Assembly: GCA_017503375.1 (NCBI GenBank)
Contig: JAFVTF010000002.1
Location: 1 to 39,202 of the forward strand
Origin: Lentisphaeria bacterium
Lineage (GTDB): Bacteria > Verrucomicrobiota > Lentisphaeria > Victivallales > UBA1829
Direction: 5' to 3'
DNA: 39,202 bases
The translations under genes and the position numbers were made by a program. Below, one piece after another: positions 18,777 through 30,775 of this stretch (position 1 is the first letter of the stretch; each line of letters opens with the position of its first letter). The notes beneath the pieces were generated by a model. The model searched no databases, had not been told where the DNA came from, and saw nothing but the letters and a program-made list of their open reading frames with translations.

Positions 18777-18805
18777 TTGCAAAATTAAGAAAATGGGAGT
18801 ATAAT
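18777..18805 (+). promoter_or_regulatory. Sigma-70-type promoter of the glycosyl-1-phosphate transferase operon
   Basis: TTGCAA (18777-18782), a 17-base spacer and TATAAT (18800-18805) lie 36 bases before the start codon. Confidence 0.65.
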
Positions 18806-18840
18806 ACCATAATGGTAAATAACCCGGAAAGGTTTCTTAA

Positions 18841-19938
18841 ATGCTGAATGGTTTTCTGATAGTTGCTGCAACAATTTTTCTGGTGTCATTGGTTTTGGCA
18901 TTGGTGTTGACTCCGCTTTGCATCCGACTTGCACACAGGACCGGTTTTTTGGATATTCCTGCATGTGAACAGCACAAACAGCACAAGAAAGCGACACCGC
19001 TTCTCGGCGGTTTGGCGATGTATCTTGCGTTTGGTATTACGTTTCTGCTGGGCGGTGCTGGTTGGTACTTTTTTGGAGATTCTCTGCCGTATCAGAATGT
19101 TCAAAGCATGATTGACGGTTTGTTTATCGTAAAAAGTCAGGTCCTTGTTCTCTTTTTCTGTATTACTGCAACAATGCTGCTTGGGCTTTATGATGACAAA
19201 TATTCCATGAAAGCGTGGAAAAAACTGATTGGTCAGATCGTGATCAGTCTGGCAGTTGTTCTCTGGGGCGGAGCCTCCATTACGATTTTTTTACCATGGC
19301 AGTGGATTTCCGTTCCGTTGACGGTTTTCTGGTTCGTTCTGATTTTCAATGCCATCAATTTTTTTGATAATATGGATGGTCTGGCAGCGGGGACCGCGTT
19401 CATTGCATTTGTATTTTTCATGATTGCCGGGATTGTGAATGGACAGCATCTGGTCTCGGTTCTTTCTGCGGCGGCAGCCGGTTCTGCGTTAGGTTTCTGG
19501 AGATACAACAAGAATCCGGCAAAGTTGTTTATGGGTGACAGCGGGAGTCATTTTCTGGCGTTTCTGATTGCATATATCAGTACAAAGACAACGTACTTTA
19601 CGCCGGGAGTATCTTCAACGAAACTGAATATTCTGATTCCGCTTTTCATTCTTGCGATCCCGCTGCTTGATACCATGACGGTTGTTCTGATCCGGTTGAA
19701 AAATCATAAGCCGATTTATATCGGCGATCACAACCATATATCCCATCGGTTCTGGCACATGGGAATGAGCCGTCCGCAGGCGGTCAATATGGTTCATTTT
19801 CTTTCTGTGATTGCCGGATTGGGTGCGCTGCCTCTGCTGCGCGGAGACCTTTTCACCAGTATCCTGCTTGTCATTCAGGGGCTGGTTATTTATCTGATGA
19901 TTTGTTTTCTTCAGTATACGGTAAAGGGGGGCGAATGA
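18841..19938 (+). CDS. WecA/TagO-type undecaprenyl-phosphate sugar-1-phosphate transferase
   Basis: The 365-aa polytopic membrane protein (about 10 helices) belongs to the MraY/WecA family (PF00953). It carries the conserved cytoplasmic motifs GLYDDK (Mg-binding Asp pair), NAINFFDNMDGLAAG, AKLFMGDSGSHFLAF and the C-terminal His-rich loop GDHNHISHRFWHMG. These enzymes move GlcNAc-1-phosphate or a related sugar from UDP-sugar to the lipid carrier at the inner membrane, starting O-antigen, teichoic-acid-like or exopolysaccharide assembly. HNHISHR is typical of the WecA/TagO group rather than MraY. The stop codon overlaps the next start (ATGA at 19935), so translation is coupled. A consensus-like promoter lies upstream. 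Confidence 0.85.
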   Translation: MLNGFLIVAATIFLVSLVLALVLTPLCIRLAHRTGFLDIPACEQHKQHKKATPLLGGLAMYLAFGITFLLGGAGWYFFGDSLPYQNVQSMIDGLFIVKSQVLVLFFCITATMLLGLYDDKYSMKAWKKLIGQIVISLAVVLWGGASITIFLPWQWISVPLTVFWFVLIFNAINFFDNMDGLAAGTAFIAFVFFMIAGIVNGQHLVSVLSAAAAGSALGFWRYNKNPAKLFMGDSGSHFLAFLIAYISTKTTYFTPGVSSTKLNILIPLFILAIPLLDTMTVVLIRLKNHKPIYIGDHNHISHRFWHMGMSRPQAVNMVHFLSVIAGLGALPLLRGDLFTSILLVIQGLVIYLMICFLQYTVKGGE

Positions 19939-22073
19939 AAGAGTTGCATCCAATATTTCAAAAAATTGCCGGAAGCCGTCAGCTTGTAATAAAAACTGTT
20001 CAGGATTTGGCTGCTGCAGTTGAACTTGATCCTGCACACTGGGCGGTAATCGGAATGCCTACGGATTCCATCATTTATGATCCGGATTTTCTGGAGATGG
20101 TGGATACTGACCAGAATAAACGGATCCGTCCGGATGAATTAAGAAATGCAATCAGCTGGCTTCTCAGCATGATGAAGGACCCCGAAGGGATTGAAAACGG
20201 TTCAAAAATTTTGAAGCTTTCCGCAATCAATCCGGAGACCGAAGGGGCTGATGTCCTCTTGTCAACAGCGCATATCATCTTGAAAAATCTTGGCACACCC
20301 GACTGTGATGAGCTGACATTGGAACAGGTGATGAACCGGAAAAATCTTGTTCTGAACAGCTGCGGAAACGGTGATGGAGTGATCACTTCTGAAAATAATG
20401 AAGATCTCATCCTTGCAGAGTATATCAAAGATGCAATAACTGTTTGCGGCAGTGTTCCGGATATTACCGGATTGCCCGGAATCAATGCAGAGCTTGCCGG
20501 AAAATTCCAGGTGGAACTGGATAAATGCTACCAGTGGCACCAGGAAGAGAAGAAAGAAACACTTTTTCCGTACGGAGAACAGACTCAGGCTTTTTACGAG
20601 AAGTTTACAGCTTTGGAAGAAGTTTTGAATCACTACTTCTTTCTCTGTAATGCTGTTGCTGGAGGACGGGCTGAACGTTTTTCCGGATTGACAGCATTTG
20701 ACCCGTTGAACAGCGGGGCTATGTCCGAATTTTTGAAAAATGCTCCTTGTGCAGTTCCTGTGGCGGATAAGTCTCTTTCATTGAACGGCTGGCTGAATCC
20801 GGAAAAGACAAAAGGGCTTTCCGCATTTGTCGGCATGGCTCATGATTTGCAGTTGACTGAATCTGCAGACTGCCTGACAGAACAGGAATGGTTGCGGATT
20901 TCAGAGAAATTACAGCCGCGGAAGGCATGGCTTTCCCGGACACCGGCAGGAAATGTCAATTCCATTCCGGAAGAGAAAATCAAGGAATATCTTGATCATG
21001 ATGCGTATGGTGCCGCAATGAAATTGATAGAGAGCGACGCCGCTGTGAAAAAAGAAATAGATGCGTATGCCTCATTGCGGAAATTGATTCTTTTTCAGCA
21101 CCACATGATTGAATTTGTCAATAACTTTATCAACCTTTCCCATCTGTTTGATCCGGGGCGTTTGAGTTTGATTCAGCCCGGTCACCTGATCATGGACAGT
21201 TCCCATTATACATTGGTCTGCAAGGTGACAGATATTGCGGCGCACAAGAAAATCATTCTCCGGAGTAATATCTGCGTGATGTATGTTGCGTTGTCGACAG
21301 GGATGCCTTCTCAGTTGAAGACCATGAATCTGGCTGTTGCGATCACCTCCGGAAGCATGAGAGATATTTTTATCGGAAGAACAGGTGTTTTCATTGGAAA
21401 AGACGGCATTGAATGGGATGCAAAAGTTGTTGATTTTGTACAGCAGCCTGTCTCTTTGGGCGAAGCAATTCAGATGCCGTTTCTGCGGTTCGGTGAGTTT
21501 CTGGAAAAACAGGCAGACAAGTTTTTCTCCTCCAAGAGCAAAGCTTTGGAGACGAGCCTTTCCAAAGATATTACGACGGGTAAAGTTCCGGATGAGATCG
21601 CAAAAACTGCCTCAAAACAGACGCCGGCTGTCAGCGGTTCCATGATGCTGATGGGCGGCGGAATCGGTATTGCCGCATTGGGAAGTGCATTTGCCTTGAT
21701 CGTTAATACATTGAAGTCCATCCCTGTCTGGAATGTACTGCTTATCCTTATCGGAATCATTTTTATTATCAGCGGTCCCATGATTTTTGTCTCAATCATC
21801 AAATTGTGCCGCCGTTATGTTTCGGACTTTTTTGCAGCCGGGTCCTGGGCAGTCAATCCCCGGATGCGGCTTTCCAACAGAATGGGCTTGATTTTTACCC
21901 ATGTTCCCTCCAGACCGTACGGAGCAAAATATCTTTACCGGGATATTGCTCTGGTCTTTTCCAAAGAATTTATAGATAAGAAAGCACGGTTCAGAGTTAT
22001 ATTTTACTGGAGTTTTCTTGCAGTTATTCTTTGCGGAATCGGATTTTGGATATACCTCAAATGGTTTTACTGA
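19935..22073 (+). CDS. Membrane protein with EF-hand-like loops, unknown function
   Basis: The 712-aa product shows an EF-hand-type calcium loop at residues 57-68 (DTDQNKRIRPDE, with D1, D3, N5, I8, E12 in place) and a weaker one at 143-154 (CGNGDGVITSEN). A long soluble region follows, and the C-terminus holds at least three membrane helices (about 580-640, MLMGGGIGIAALGSAFALIV and VLLILIGIIFIISGPM, and about 688-710, YWSFLAVILCGIGFWIYL). There is no signal peptide, so the bulk probably faces the cytoplasm. An ATG 33 bases upstream (19902) lies in the transferase gene; 19935 is chosen because it gives the ATGA coupling. I do not recognise the family. Coupling to the transferase suggests a membrane partner in glycan assembly, which is unproven. 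Confidence 0.65.
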   Translation: MKELHPIFQKIAGSRQLVIKTVQDLAAAVELDPAHWAVIGMPTDSIIYDPDFLEMVDTDQNKRIRPDELRNAISWLLSMMKDPEGIENGSKILKLSAINPETEGADVLLSTAHIILKNLGTPDCDELTLEQVMNRKNLVLNSCGNGDGVITSENNEDLILAEYIKDAITVCGSVPDITGLPGINAELAGKFQVELDKCYQWHQEEKKETLFPYGEQTQAFYEKFTALEEVLNHYFFLCNAVAGGRAERFSGLTAFDPLNSGAMSEFLKNAPCAVPVADKSLSLNGWLNPEKTKGLSAFVGMAHDLQLTESADCLTEQEWLRISEKLQPRKAWLSRTPAGNVNSIPEEKIKEYLDHDAYGAAMKLIESDAAVKKEIDAYASLRKLILFQHHMIEFVNNFINLSHLFDPGRLSLIQPGHLIMDSSHYTLVCKVTDIAAHKKIILRSNICVMYVALSTGMPSQLKTMNLAVAITSGSMRDIFIGRTGVFIGKDGIEWDAKVVDFVQQPVSLGEAIQMPFLRFGEFLEKQADKFFSSKSKALETSLSKDITTGKVPDEIAKTASKQTPAVSGSMMLMGGGIGIAALGSAFALIVNTLKSIPVWNVLLILIGIIFIISGPMIFVSIIKLCRRYVSDFFAAGSWAVNPRMRLSNRMGLIFTHVPSRPYGAKYLYRDIALVFSKEFIDKKARFRVIFYWSFLAVILCGIGFWIYLKWFY

Positions 22074-22110
22074 TTAACATACCAAACATCAAACATAAGG
22101 AGAAAAAAAG

Positions 22111-22749
22111 ATGTACCTTGGAAGAATTGTTGCAGCAGGCATGACAAAAGACGGAAAACCCGTAGCGGCATATCGTGTGTCCTCCCGTTCTTTCCCCAAC
22201 AGAACCGCTCATCTTGCAAATCAGACGATTTCCATTATTCCCCGGAAAGGGTTTGAATCAGACCTTTCCAAGAACCCCTATATTGCTTATAACTGTGTCC
22301 GCCTCTCCGGAAAAATTGCAGTTGCAACAAACGGTTCCCATACAGATCCCATCATTGAAAAAATCATGGCCGGTATGAATCTGCGCGATGCATTTGCTCT
22401 TTCCCTGCTGGCAATGGATTACGAAAAAGACAGTCTGGATACTCCCCGTGTTGCCGCAGGTGTTGATGCAGCAACCAATACAGGCGTTCTCGGTATTGTC
22501 CGGAAGGATGCCGTTCTTGTCCGCACCTTCCAGCTGGAACCCGGAAAAATGGTTTATGTTTCCACCTATGAAAAGAATGCACCCTGCCACGGAAATCTGG
22601 AACCGGAATTGGTTGTCTGTTCCGCAGCAGAAATCTGCGATCATGTGATCAGCGGCGGTGTGTTTGCTGAATTTGAAAATCCTGTTACAGCAGCTGCGGC
22701 TGTCTGGAACGGCGCAGACTATGAACTGGCTGTAAAGGATGCTCAGTAA
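22111..22749 (+). CDS. purO: IMP cyclohydrolase, archaeal-type (PurO family)
   Basis: The 212-aa protein opens with MYLGRIVAAGMTKDGKPVAAYRVSSRSFPNR, the signature start of the IMP_cyclohyd (PurO) family first defined in methanogenic archaea. Length and the later AFALSLLAMDYEKDSLDTPRVAAG stretch also fit. The enzyme would close FAICAR to IMP, the last step of purine synthesis, in the cytoplasm. Most bacteria use the C-terminal part of bifunctional PurH instead. The start follows AAGGAG. The gene lies 37 bases after the EF-hand-like protein gene and 2 bases before the helicase gene, and the three appear co-transcribed. No other purine gene is in the window. Confidence 0.85.
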   Translation: MYLGRIVAAGMTKDGKPVAAYRVSSRSFPNRTAHLANQTISIIPRKGFESDLSKNPYIAYNCVRLSGKIAVATNGSHTDPIIEKIMAGMNLRDAFALSLLAMDYEKDSLDTPRVAAGVDAATNTGVLGIVRKDAVLVRTFQLEPGKMVYVSTYEKNAPCHGNLEPELVVCSAAEICDHVISGGVFAEFENPVTAAAAVWNGADYELAVKDAQ

Positions 22750-22751
22750 TT

Positions 22752-24809
22752 ATGTCCGGAACGTATCTTGACCGGCTGAACCCGCAGCAGCGGGAGGCCG
22801 CGACACATACGGAAGGACCTCTTCTGGTGCTCGCAGGGGCGGGCACCGGAAAAACCAGCGTGATCACCGCACGAATCGCTTTTATGATTGACTGCGGGAT
22901 TCCTGCTGATTCCATTCTCGGTGTGACTTTTACCAACAAGGCTGCAAAGGAAATGAAAGAACGTCTTCAGCGTTTGATCGACCCTGTACAGGCCCGGAAA
23001 GTAACGCTGGGAACCTTCCATTCTTTCTGCGGGCGTATTCTGCGGAAACATATTTCCCTTGCCGGAAACTACAATTCTTCCTTTACGATTGCGGATGAGA
23101 GCGATCAGAAAAGCATTATCCGTCAAGCGGCGGCAGAACTTGGTTACAGCAAGGATGAACTACCCACAGATGTGGCGGCATCTTTTATTTCCAACTGGAA
23201 AAATAAACTCTGGTGGCCCGCTGATGCCAAAGAAGATGCTATGCTGAATCATCCGGGCAACGAAAATATTGCCCATGTTTATGAGCGTTATCAGCAATTA
23301 CTGGAACTGCAGAACGTGATTGACTTCGACGACATGCTGATGCTTACGCTCCGTATCTTTGAAAATTCTCCTGAAACCCTGAAAAAATGTCAGGAAACTT
23401 ACCGCTATTTACTGGTGGATGAGTATCAGGATACCAATACCGCACAATTCCGGATTGTGCAGCTGCTCGCCGGAGACCGGATGAACCTTTGCGTCGTCGG
23501 TGATGATGACCAGAGTATTTATGCCTGGCGCGGTGCCGATATTTCCAATATTCTGGACTTCCCGAAAATTTTCCCGGGAACCAAAGAAATCAAACTGGAA
23601 CAGAATTACCGTTCAACCAACCGGATTCTGGATGCCGCCAACGCCGTGATCGGCGGGAACAGCAGCCGTTACAACAAGAATCTGTGGTCCGCAAAAGGGA
23701 TGGGCGAGATTCTCCGGATCGTCAAAACTCCTACCGGTGAAGAAGAAGCACGGTTCGTTGTGAAAACGATCCAGAATCTTGTCGCAAGAGGCGAACGAGC
23801 CTATTCCGATTTTGCAATTCTTTACCGTTCCAACCATCTTTCCCGGCTTTTTGAACAGGAGTTCCGCCGCGCCCGCATCCGCCCGAAAATCGTCGGCGGA
23901 CAGGAATTCTTTCAGCGGAAAGAGGTGAAAGATGCGGCAACTTATTTGAAATTGATTATCAATGAACGGGATGAACAGGGCTTCCTGCGGATCATAGGAA
24001 CTCCGCCCCGTGGAATCGGTGATAAAGCCATTCTCCGTATGCGCGAAATCAAAGCGGCTGCACCGGAACTATCGTTTTTTGATATCATGAAAAGTCAGGA
24101 TTTCCTGAGTACATTGACAGCGAAACCGAAAGCCGCGATGCAGGAGTTCGTGGAGCTTTTTGAGAAATACCGCAAAGAGTTTACTGAAACAGAATTTCTT
24201 GCAGAAACCGCACGGAATTTCCTTGTGGAAATCGGTTATCTCAACGGTTTGCAGAGAATCTATAAAGACTTGGATGAAGCAAATTACCGTCAGGAAAACG
24301 TCTATGAATTCCTGAGTTATCTTGGAAGTTTCGCCCATCAGTTCCAGCAGGAAAATGAAGGAAAACTGCCAACGCTTCAGGATTTTGTGGAAACCTATTC
24401 TCTCATGGATGACAATGACCGGACTGAAGAAGATAACGAAGATGCACCTGTGATGTCAACGGTTCACGCCTCCAAAGGGCTGGAATATCCGGTTGTATTC
24501 ATCGTCGGAATGGAAAACAAGGTCTTCCCCCATGAACGCGCTTTGAACGAAAATGGTTTGGAAGAAGAACGGCGTTTGTTTTACGTGGCAATTACCCGTG
24601 CAAGGGAAGAGTTGTACATGACTTATGCAGGAGAACGGTTCCGTTTCAAGGAATTCATTCGCTGTGTGCCGTCGCCCTTCCTTCGGGAAGTTCCGGAAGA
24701 TATTTGTGAACGGAATGTACCGGATGATCTCAAGAAAGAGGTTACAGAGGATGAAAAAATGAAAGCATACGAAGATATTCTCCGTATGCTTGATGAGGAT
24801 GATGACTGA
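22752..24809 (+). CDS. UvrD/PcrA-family superfamily-1 DNA helicase
   Basis: The 685-aa protein starts with LDRLNPQQREAATHTEGPLLVLAGAGTGKT, a Q-motif and Walker A (about residues 27-36). Further SF1 motifs follow: GVTFTNKAAKEM (Ia), DEYQDTN (II), GDDDQSIYAWRGA (III), LEQNYRST (IV), STVHASKGLEY (V) and VAITRARE (VI). It is an ATP-driven 3'-5' helicase of the UvrD/PcrA/Rep group, acting in excision repair, replication restart or recombination control. At 685 aa it lacks the typical C-terminal Tudor-like extension of PcrA (about 720-760 aa), so which paralogue it is remains open. The start is 2 bases after purO, and a terminator follows the stop codon. Confidence 0.9.
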   Translation: MSGTYLDRLNPQQREAATHTEGPLLVLAGAGTGKTSVITARIAFMIDCGIPADSILGVTFTNKAAKEMKERLQRLIDPVQARKVTLGTFHSFCGRILRKHISLAGNYNSSFTIADESDQKSIIRQAAAELGYSKDELPTDVAASFISNWKNKLWWPADAKEDAMLNHPGNENIAHVYERYQQLLELQNVIDFDDMLMLTLRIFENSPETLKKCQETYRYLLVDEYQDTNTAQFRIVQLLAGDRMNLCVVGDDDQSIYAWRGADISNILDFPKIFPGTKEIKLEQNYRSTNRILDAANAVIGGNSSRYNKNLWSAKGMGEILRIVKTPTGEEEARFVVKTIQNLVARGERAYSDFAILYRSNHLSRLFEQEFRRARIRPKIVGGQEFFQRKEVKDAATYLKLIINERDEQGFLRIIGTPPRGIGDKAILRMREIKAAAPELSFFDIMKSQDFLSTLTAKPKAAMQEFVELFEKYRKEFTETEFLAETARNFLVEIGYLNGLQRIYKDLDEANYRQENVYEFLSYLGSFAHQFQQENEGKLPTLQDFVETYSLMDDNDRTEEDNEDAPVMSTVHASKGLEYPVVFIVGMENKVFPHERALNENGLEEERRLFYVAITRAREELYMTYAGERFRFKEFIRCVPSPFLREVPEDICERNVPDDLKKEVTEDEKMKAYEDILRMLDEDDD

Positions 24810-24813
24810 TTCC

Positions 24814-24840
24814 AAAGCCCGCCGCAGAGCGGGCTTTTTT
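24814..24840 (+). terminator. Rho-independent terminator after the helicase
   Basis: A perfect 9-bp stem (AAAGCCCGC with GCGGGCTTT), a 6-base loop and a T run lie just after the stop codon. Confidence 0.9.
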
Positions 24841-24903
24841 CTTTCTATAGAAGGAAACATCCGGTTGACATGGAAAAATGCCGCTAAAAAGGAGATTTTT
24901 CTC

Positions 24904-26286
24904 ATGATCGAACATGCAATGACCAATGGACGCTATCACTGCATTCATCCTCAGTATTCCTTTGCCGCCGAAGACTGGGTGCTTTGTGATGACTGTTTTT
25001 CCGGAGAACGGGAAATCAAACGCAGAGGTGAAGTTTATCTTCCCAGAACTGAAGGGCAGATGGCTGATACGATGTATGGCTCCAAACGTTATGAAGCATA
25101 CAAATACCGTGCAAATTATTTTAACTATTTTGCCTCGACGATTCATGCAATTCTTGGGATTCTTCACCGTGAACCTCCACAAAGAATTGAATTGCCGCCC
25201 CGGTTGTTTTCCATGAAAAATGGGTTTTCTGCTAATGGTGATTCTTTGGAGGAAATGCTTCATCTTGTCAATTTTCATCAGCTGGTTTATGGGCGGTGCG
25301 GAATGCTTCTGGATTCTCCGTTTTGGGATGATTCCCCAAATGCAGTTCCCGTTTGCGCATTGTATCCGGCTCACAGGATCCTTGACTGGGAACAGTCTGG
25401 AAATGTTCTCTCTTTCGTGCTGCTTGACGAATCCGGAGATCATTTCAATCCGGAATTGAAATGCCGGGAACATGTTCAGAAATTGCGGCTTTGCGCTTTG
25501 GATAAAAACGGGGACTATTATTCGGTTGTTCTGACGCCGGAAGAATATTCAAAATTTGATTTTTCTGCAGAACTGCCTGATTCTGTTTATCCTGAAATCC
25601 GCGGCAAAAGGGTGGGAAAAGTTCCATTCTGTTTTGTGAATACATCCGATACATCTTCCATGATTCAGGCTCCGCCTCTTTTGCCGCTTGCGAACCTGTG
25701 TCTGGCAATTTACCGTGGAGAGGCTGATTACCGTCATGCACTCTATATGCAGGCGCAATCCACTCTGTTTCTGAAAGGGTTTCCGCTGGATGATCCCCCG
25801 ATGATGGGAGCCGGAAATTATATCCATACAGAATCTCCGGATGCCGCCGGTTCGTTCCTTGAAATTTCCGGGGCAGGGCTTTCCGAAATGCGGGAATCTC
25901 TGACCAAACTTCATGAGACGGCTGTAAATATGGGCGTTGCTCTTGCAGAGACCGGAGATTCAGAATCCGGAGAAGCCTTGAAAACCCGTCTCTCTGTGAA
26001 ACTTGCTTTATTGGAAAATATCGCAGGAACAGCAGGAAATGCGTTCCGGAAAATTTTACGGATGGCGGCAGAATGGTGTTCTGTTGATCCCGATTCGATC
26101 ATCTTTGAACCCAACTTTGATTTTACAGATTCCTCTGTTTCTGCTGCCGATGTATCCTGCCTCTGGACTGCAAAGAAAGAGGGACTTCCGCTTTCTGAAC
26201 GCAGTATTCATGAATGGCTGCGGAAAAATGATTATACAGGCCTTTCTTATGAAGAAGAAGTCGAAGCCGTAAAACAAGGGAACTGA
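24904..26286 (+). CDS. DUF4055 phage-portal-like protein, orphan
   Basis: The 460-aa protein matches the DUF4055 pattern found in tailed-phage portal-type proteins. The opening HPQYSFAAEDWVLCDDCFSGE and the LPRTEGQ...YKYRANYFNYFASTIHAILGILHREPP stretch (about 46-95), the RGEADYRHALYMQAQSTLFLKG segment, and a helical ISGAGLSEMRESLTKLHETAVNMGVALAE...ALKTRLSVKLALLENIA part all fit. Portals form the dodecameric DNA gate of a capsid. No terminase, capsid, tail or integrase gene is nearby. The flanks are a DNA helicase with its own terminator and a peroxiredoxin. The start is the ATG at 24904, 9 bases after AAGGAG; the frame is open further upstream only across the terminator. It may be a phage relic or a domesticated portal-like protein. 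The function in the cell is unknown. Confidence 0.65.
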   Translation: MIEHAMTNGRYHCIHPQYSFAAEDWVLCDDCFSGEREIKRRGEVYLPRTEGQMADTMYGSKRYEAYKYRANYFNYFASTIHAILGILHREPPQRIELPPRLFSMKNGFSANGDSLEEMLHLVNFHQLVYGRCGMLLDSPFWDDSPNAVPVCALYPAHRILDWEQSGNVLSFVLLDESGDHFNPELKCREHVQKLRLCALDKNGDYYSVVLTPEEYSKFDFSAELPDSVYPEIRGKRVGKVPFCFVNTSDTSSMIQAPPLLPLANLCLAIYRGEADYRHALYMQAQSTLFLKGFPLDDPPMMGAGNYIHTESPDAAGSFLEISGAGLSEMRESLTKLHETAVNMGVALAETGDSESGEALKTRLSVKLALLENIAGTAGNAFRKILRMAAEWCSVDPDSIIFEPNFDFTDSSVSAADVSCLWTAKKEGLPLSERSIHEWLRKNDYTGLSYEEEVEAVKQGN

Positions 26287-26422
26287 TAAAGCCTTTTTCC
26301 TGTCAAAGAAAAATGGGGAATCCCCCCGCTGCCGGAGGAGGAGATGGTCTTTCAATCTTCTCCGAATTCGGCAGTCCCCTTCCGTTTCATCCCCCGGAAC
26401 CTTTTCAACAGGAGAATGAATT

Positions 26423-27022
26423 ATGCCTGTACTCGTCACAAAAGAAGCCCCGGATTTCACCGCAGATGCCGTATTTCCCGGCGGAACAATGGATTCTTTT
26501 TCCCTTTCAAGCTGGAAAGGAAAATATGTGATCCTCCTCTTTTATCCCATGGATTTCAGCTATGTCTGTCCCTCTGAAATCATTGCCTTCAACAAGCGGA
26601 CGGAAGATTTTCAGAAACGTCATTGCAAAATCGCCGCAATTTCAACGGATACGGAATTCACTCATCAGGCGTGGATCAGTGCCGACCTGAAGAACGGTGG
26701 AATCGGTAATGTTGATTTTCCCCTGATCTCCGACAAAACAAAAGATATCAGCCGCATGTATGGTATTCTTTACAATCATGCCGTTGCATTGCGCGGATTG
26801 TTCCTCATCGACAAAGAAGGAATCGTCCGTTATGAAGTGATCAATGATATTCCCTTCGGAAGAAGTGTGGATGAAACGCTCCGTATGCTGGATGCAATTC
26901 AGTTTTATGAAAAGCATGGCAATGTATGTCCGGCAAACTGGCGTCCGGGTAACAACGGCATCGAACCATCAAGGGATGGAGTGATAGATTACATGGCTAA
27001 CGTCATGACATTTGATTTGTAA
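26423..27022 (+). CDS. 2-Cys peroxiredoxin (AhpC/Prx1 type)
   Basis: The 199-aa protein carries the peroxidatic motif FYPMDFSYVCPSE with Cys49 and the resolving Cys169 in HGNVCPANWRPG, both at the spacing usual for typical 2-Cys peroxiredoxins. It should reduce hydrogen peroxide and organic hydroperoxides in the cytoplasm using a thioredoxin-like partner. The usual Thr of the PxxxTxxC motif is Ser, which is tolerated in the family. A good ribosome-binding site (CAGGAG) precedes the start. The gene is 136 bases after the portal-like gene and converges with the deacetylase at 27034, with an 11-base gap. No AhpF-like reductase is nearby. Confidence 0.9.
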   Translation: MPVLVTKEAPDFTADAVFPGGTMDSFSLSSWKGKYVILLFYPMDFSYVCPSEIIAFNKRTEDFQKRHCKIAAISTDTEFTHQAWISADLKNGGIGNVDFPLISDKTKDISRMYGILYNHAVALRGLFLIDKEGIVRYEVINDIPFGRSVDETLRMLDAIQFYEKHGNVCPANWRPGNNGIEPSRDGVIDYMANVMTFDL

Positions 27023-27033
27023 CAGAGCTGTTC

Positions 27034-27741
27034 TCACGGCAGATCGTCGAATCCGGCGATCTGCATTCCCAAATCACTCGCAGTTTGCAGACATTTCCGC
27101 AGAAGAGTTTTATTCATGCTGATCTGATTCGGTTCTTCCGATATCCCATGGGAGAAAAAAGTCAGCCGCAGATTTTCTTCCGCCGCCTTCTTCAATGCTT
27201 TTTCCAGATTTTCAAACGTTGACAGATAATATTCTCCAATTCCATTCCCGCAATAAAGATTTGTTTTACCAGCCTCTTCCATCGTCAGAAACGCATCCGG
27301 CTGGGCAGAAATGTCATATCCTTTTTCCGGTTTGGAAGGCAGTCCGGCGCGGAATTTTTTGAAATACGGCATAAGAACTTTATCGGTTTCTTCATTTCTC
27401 TGATTGTTTGGATAGGCAAAGTTTTCGACTTTGATTCCGGCAGATTCCAATACTTTCATCTGCGGAAAAATTTCCGCTTCCAGATAAGCAGTTTCCCCAT
27501 GTTCGGCAACAAATTCATCTGCATTCAAATGTTTCAGCGCATGAAGTCCAACGGAGTGTCCGGCTTTTTGTAGTTTTTTTATACCGTCCAAATCTTTTTC
27601 CGGTAAAGGGCCCGGATAAAAAAATGTTGCATGCGCGTTGAACTCTTGAAAAAGCGGAATGCAATCCAGCCATTGATCGGTCCAGCCGTCATCAAAGGTG
27701 AAAAGCACGATTCCACGGGTAATTTTTTTCAGATCGATCAT
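27034..27741 (-). CDS. Polysaccharide deacetylase (NodB-homology)
   Basis: The 235-aa protein shows the classical NodB-homology motifs: FTFDDGW (D17-D18), HATFFYPG, and HALKH as the metal-binding HxxxH, followed by ENFAYPNN and RLTFFSHGI. No signal peptide is seen, so it is either cytoplasmic or exported by another route. Members of the family deacetylate chitin-like or peptidoglycan N-acetyl sugars. The start lies 2 bases after the ligA stop and has no clear ribosome-binding site, so translation is probably coupled to ligA. It converges on the peroxiredoxin gene. The substrate is unknown. Confidence 0.75.
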   Translation of the reverse strand: MIDLKKITRGIVLFTFDDGWTDQWLDCIPLFQEFNAHATFFYPGPLPEKDLDGIKKLQKAGHSVGLHALKHLNADEFVAEHGETAYLEAEIFPQMKVLESAGIKVENFAYPNNQRNEETDKVLMPYFKKFRAGLPSKPEKGYDISAQPDAFLTMEEAGKTNLYCGNGIGEYYLSTFENLEKALKKAAEENLRLTFFSHGISEEPNQISMNKTLLRKCLQTASDLGMQIAGFDDLP

Positions 27742-27743
27742 CG

Positions 27744-30754
<3,011 letters not shown>

Positions 30755-30775
30755 GATATAATCTCCTTTTCAAAT

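Noticed and set aside
27039..27064. Inverted repeat (GCAGATCG with CGATCTGC) near the convergent stop codons
   Set aside because: It lies inside the deacetylase coding sequence and has no T run, so it is not a convincing terminator.
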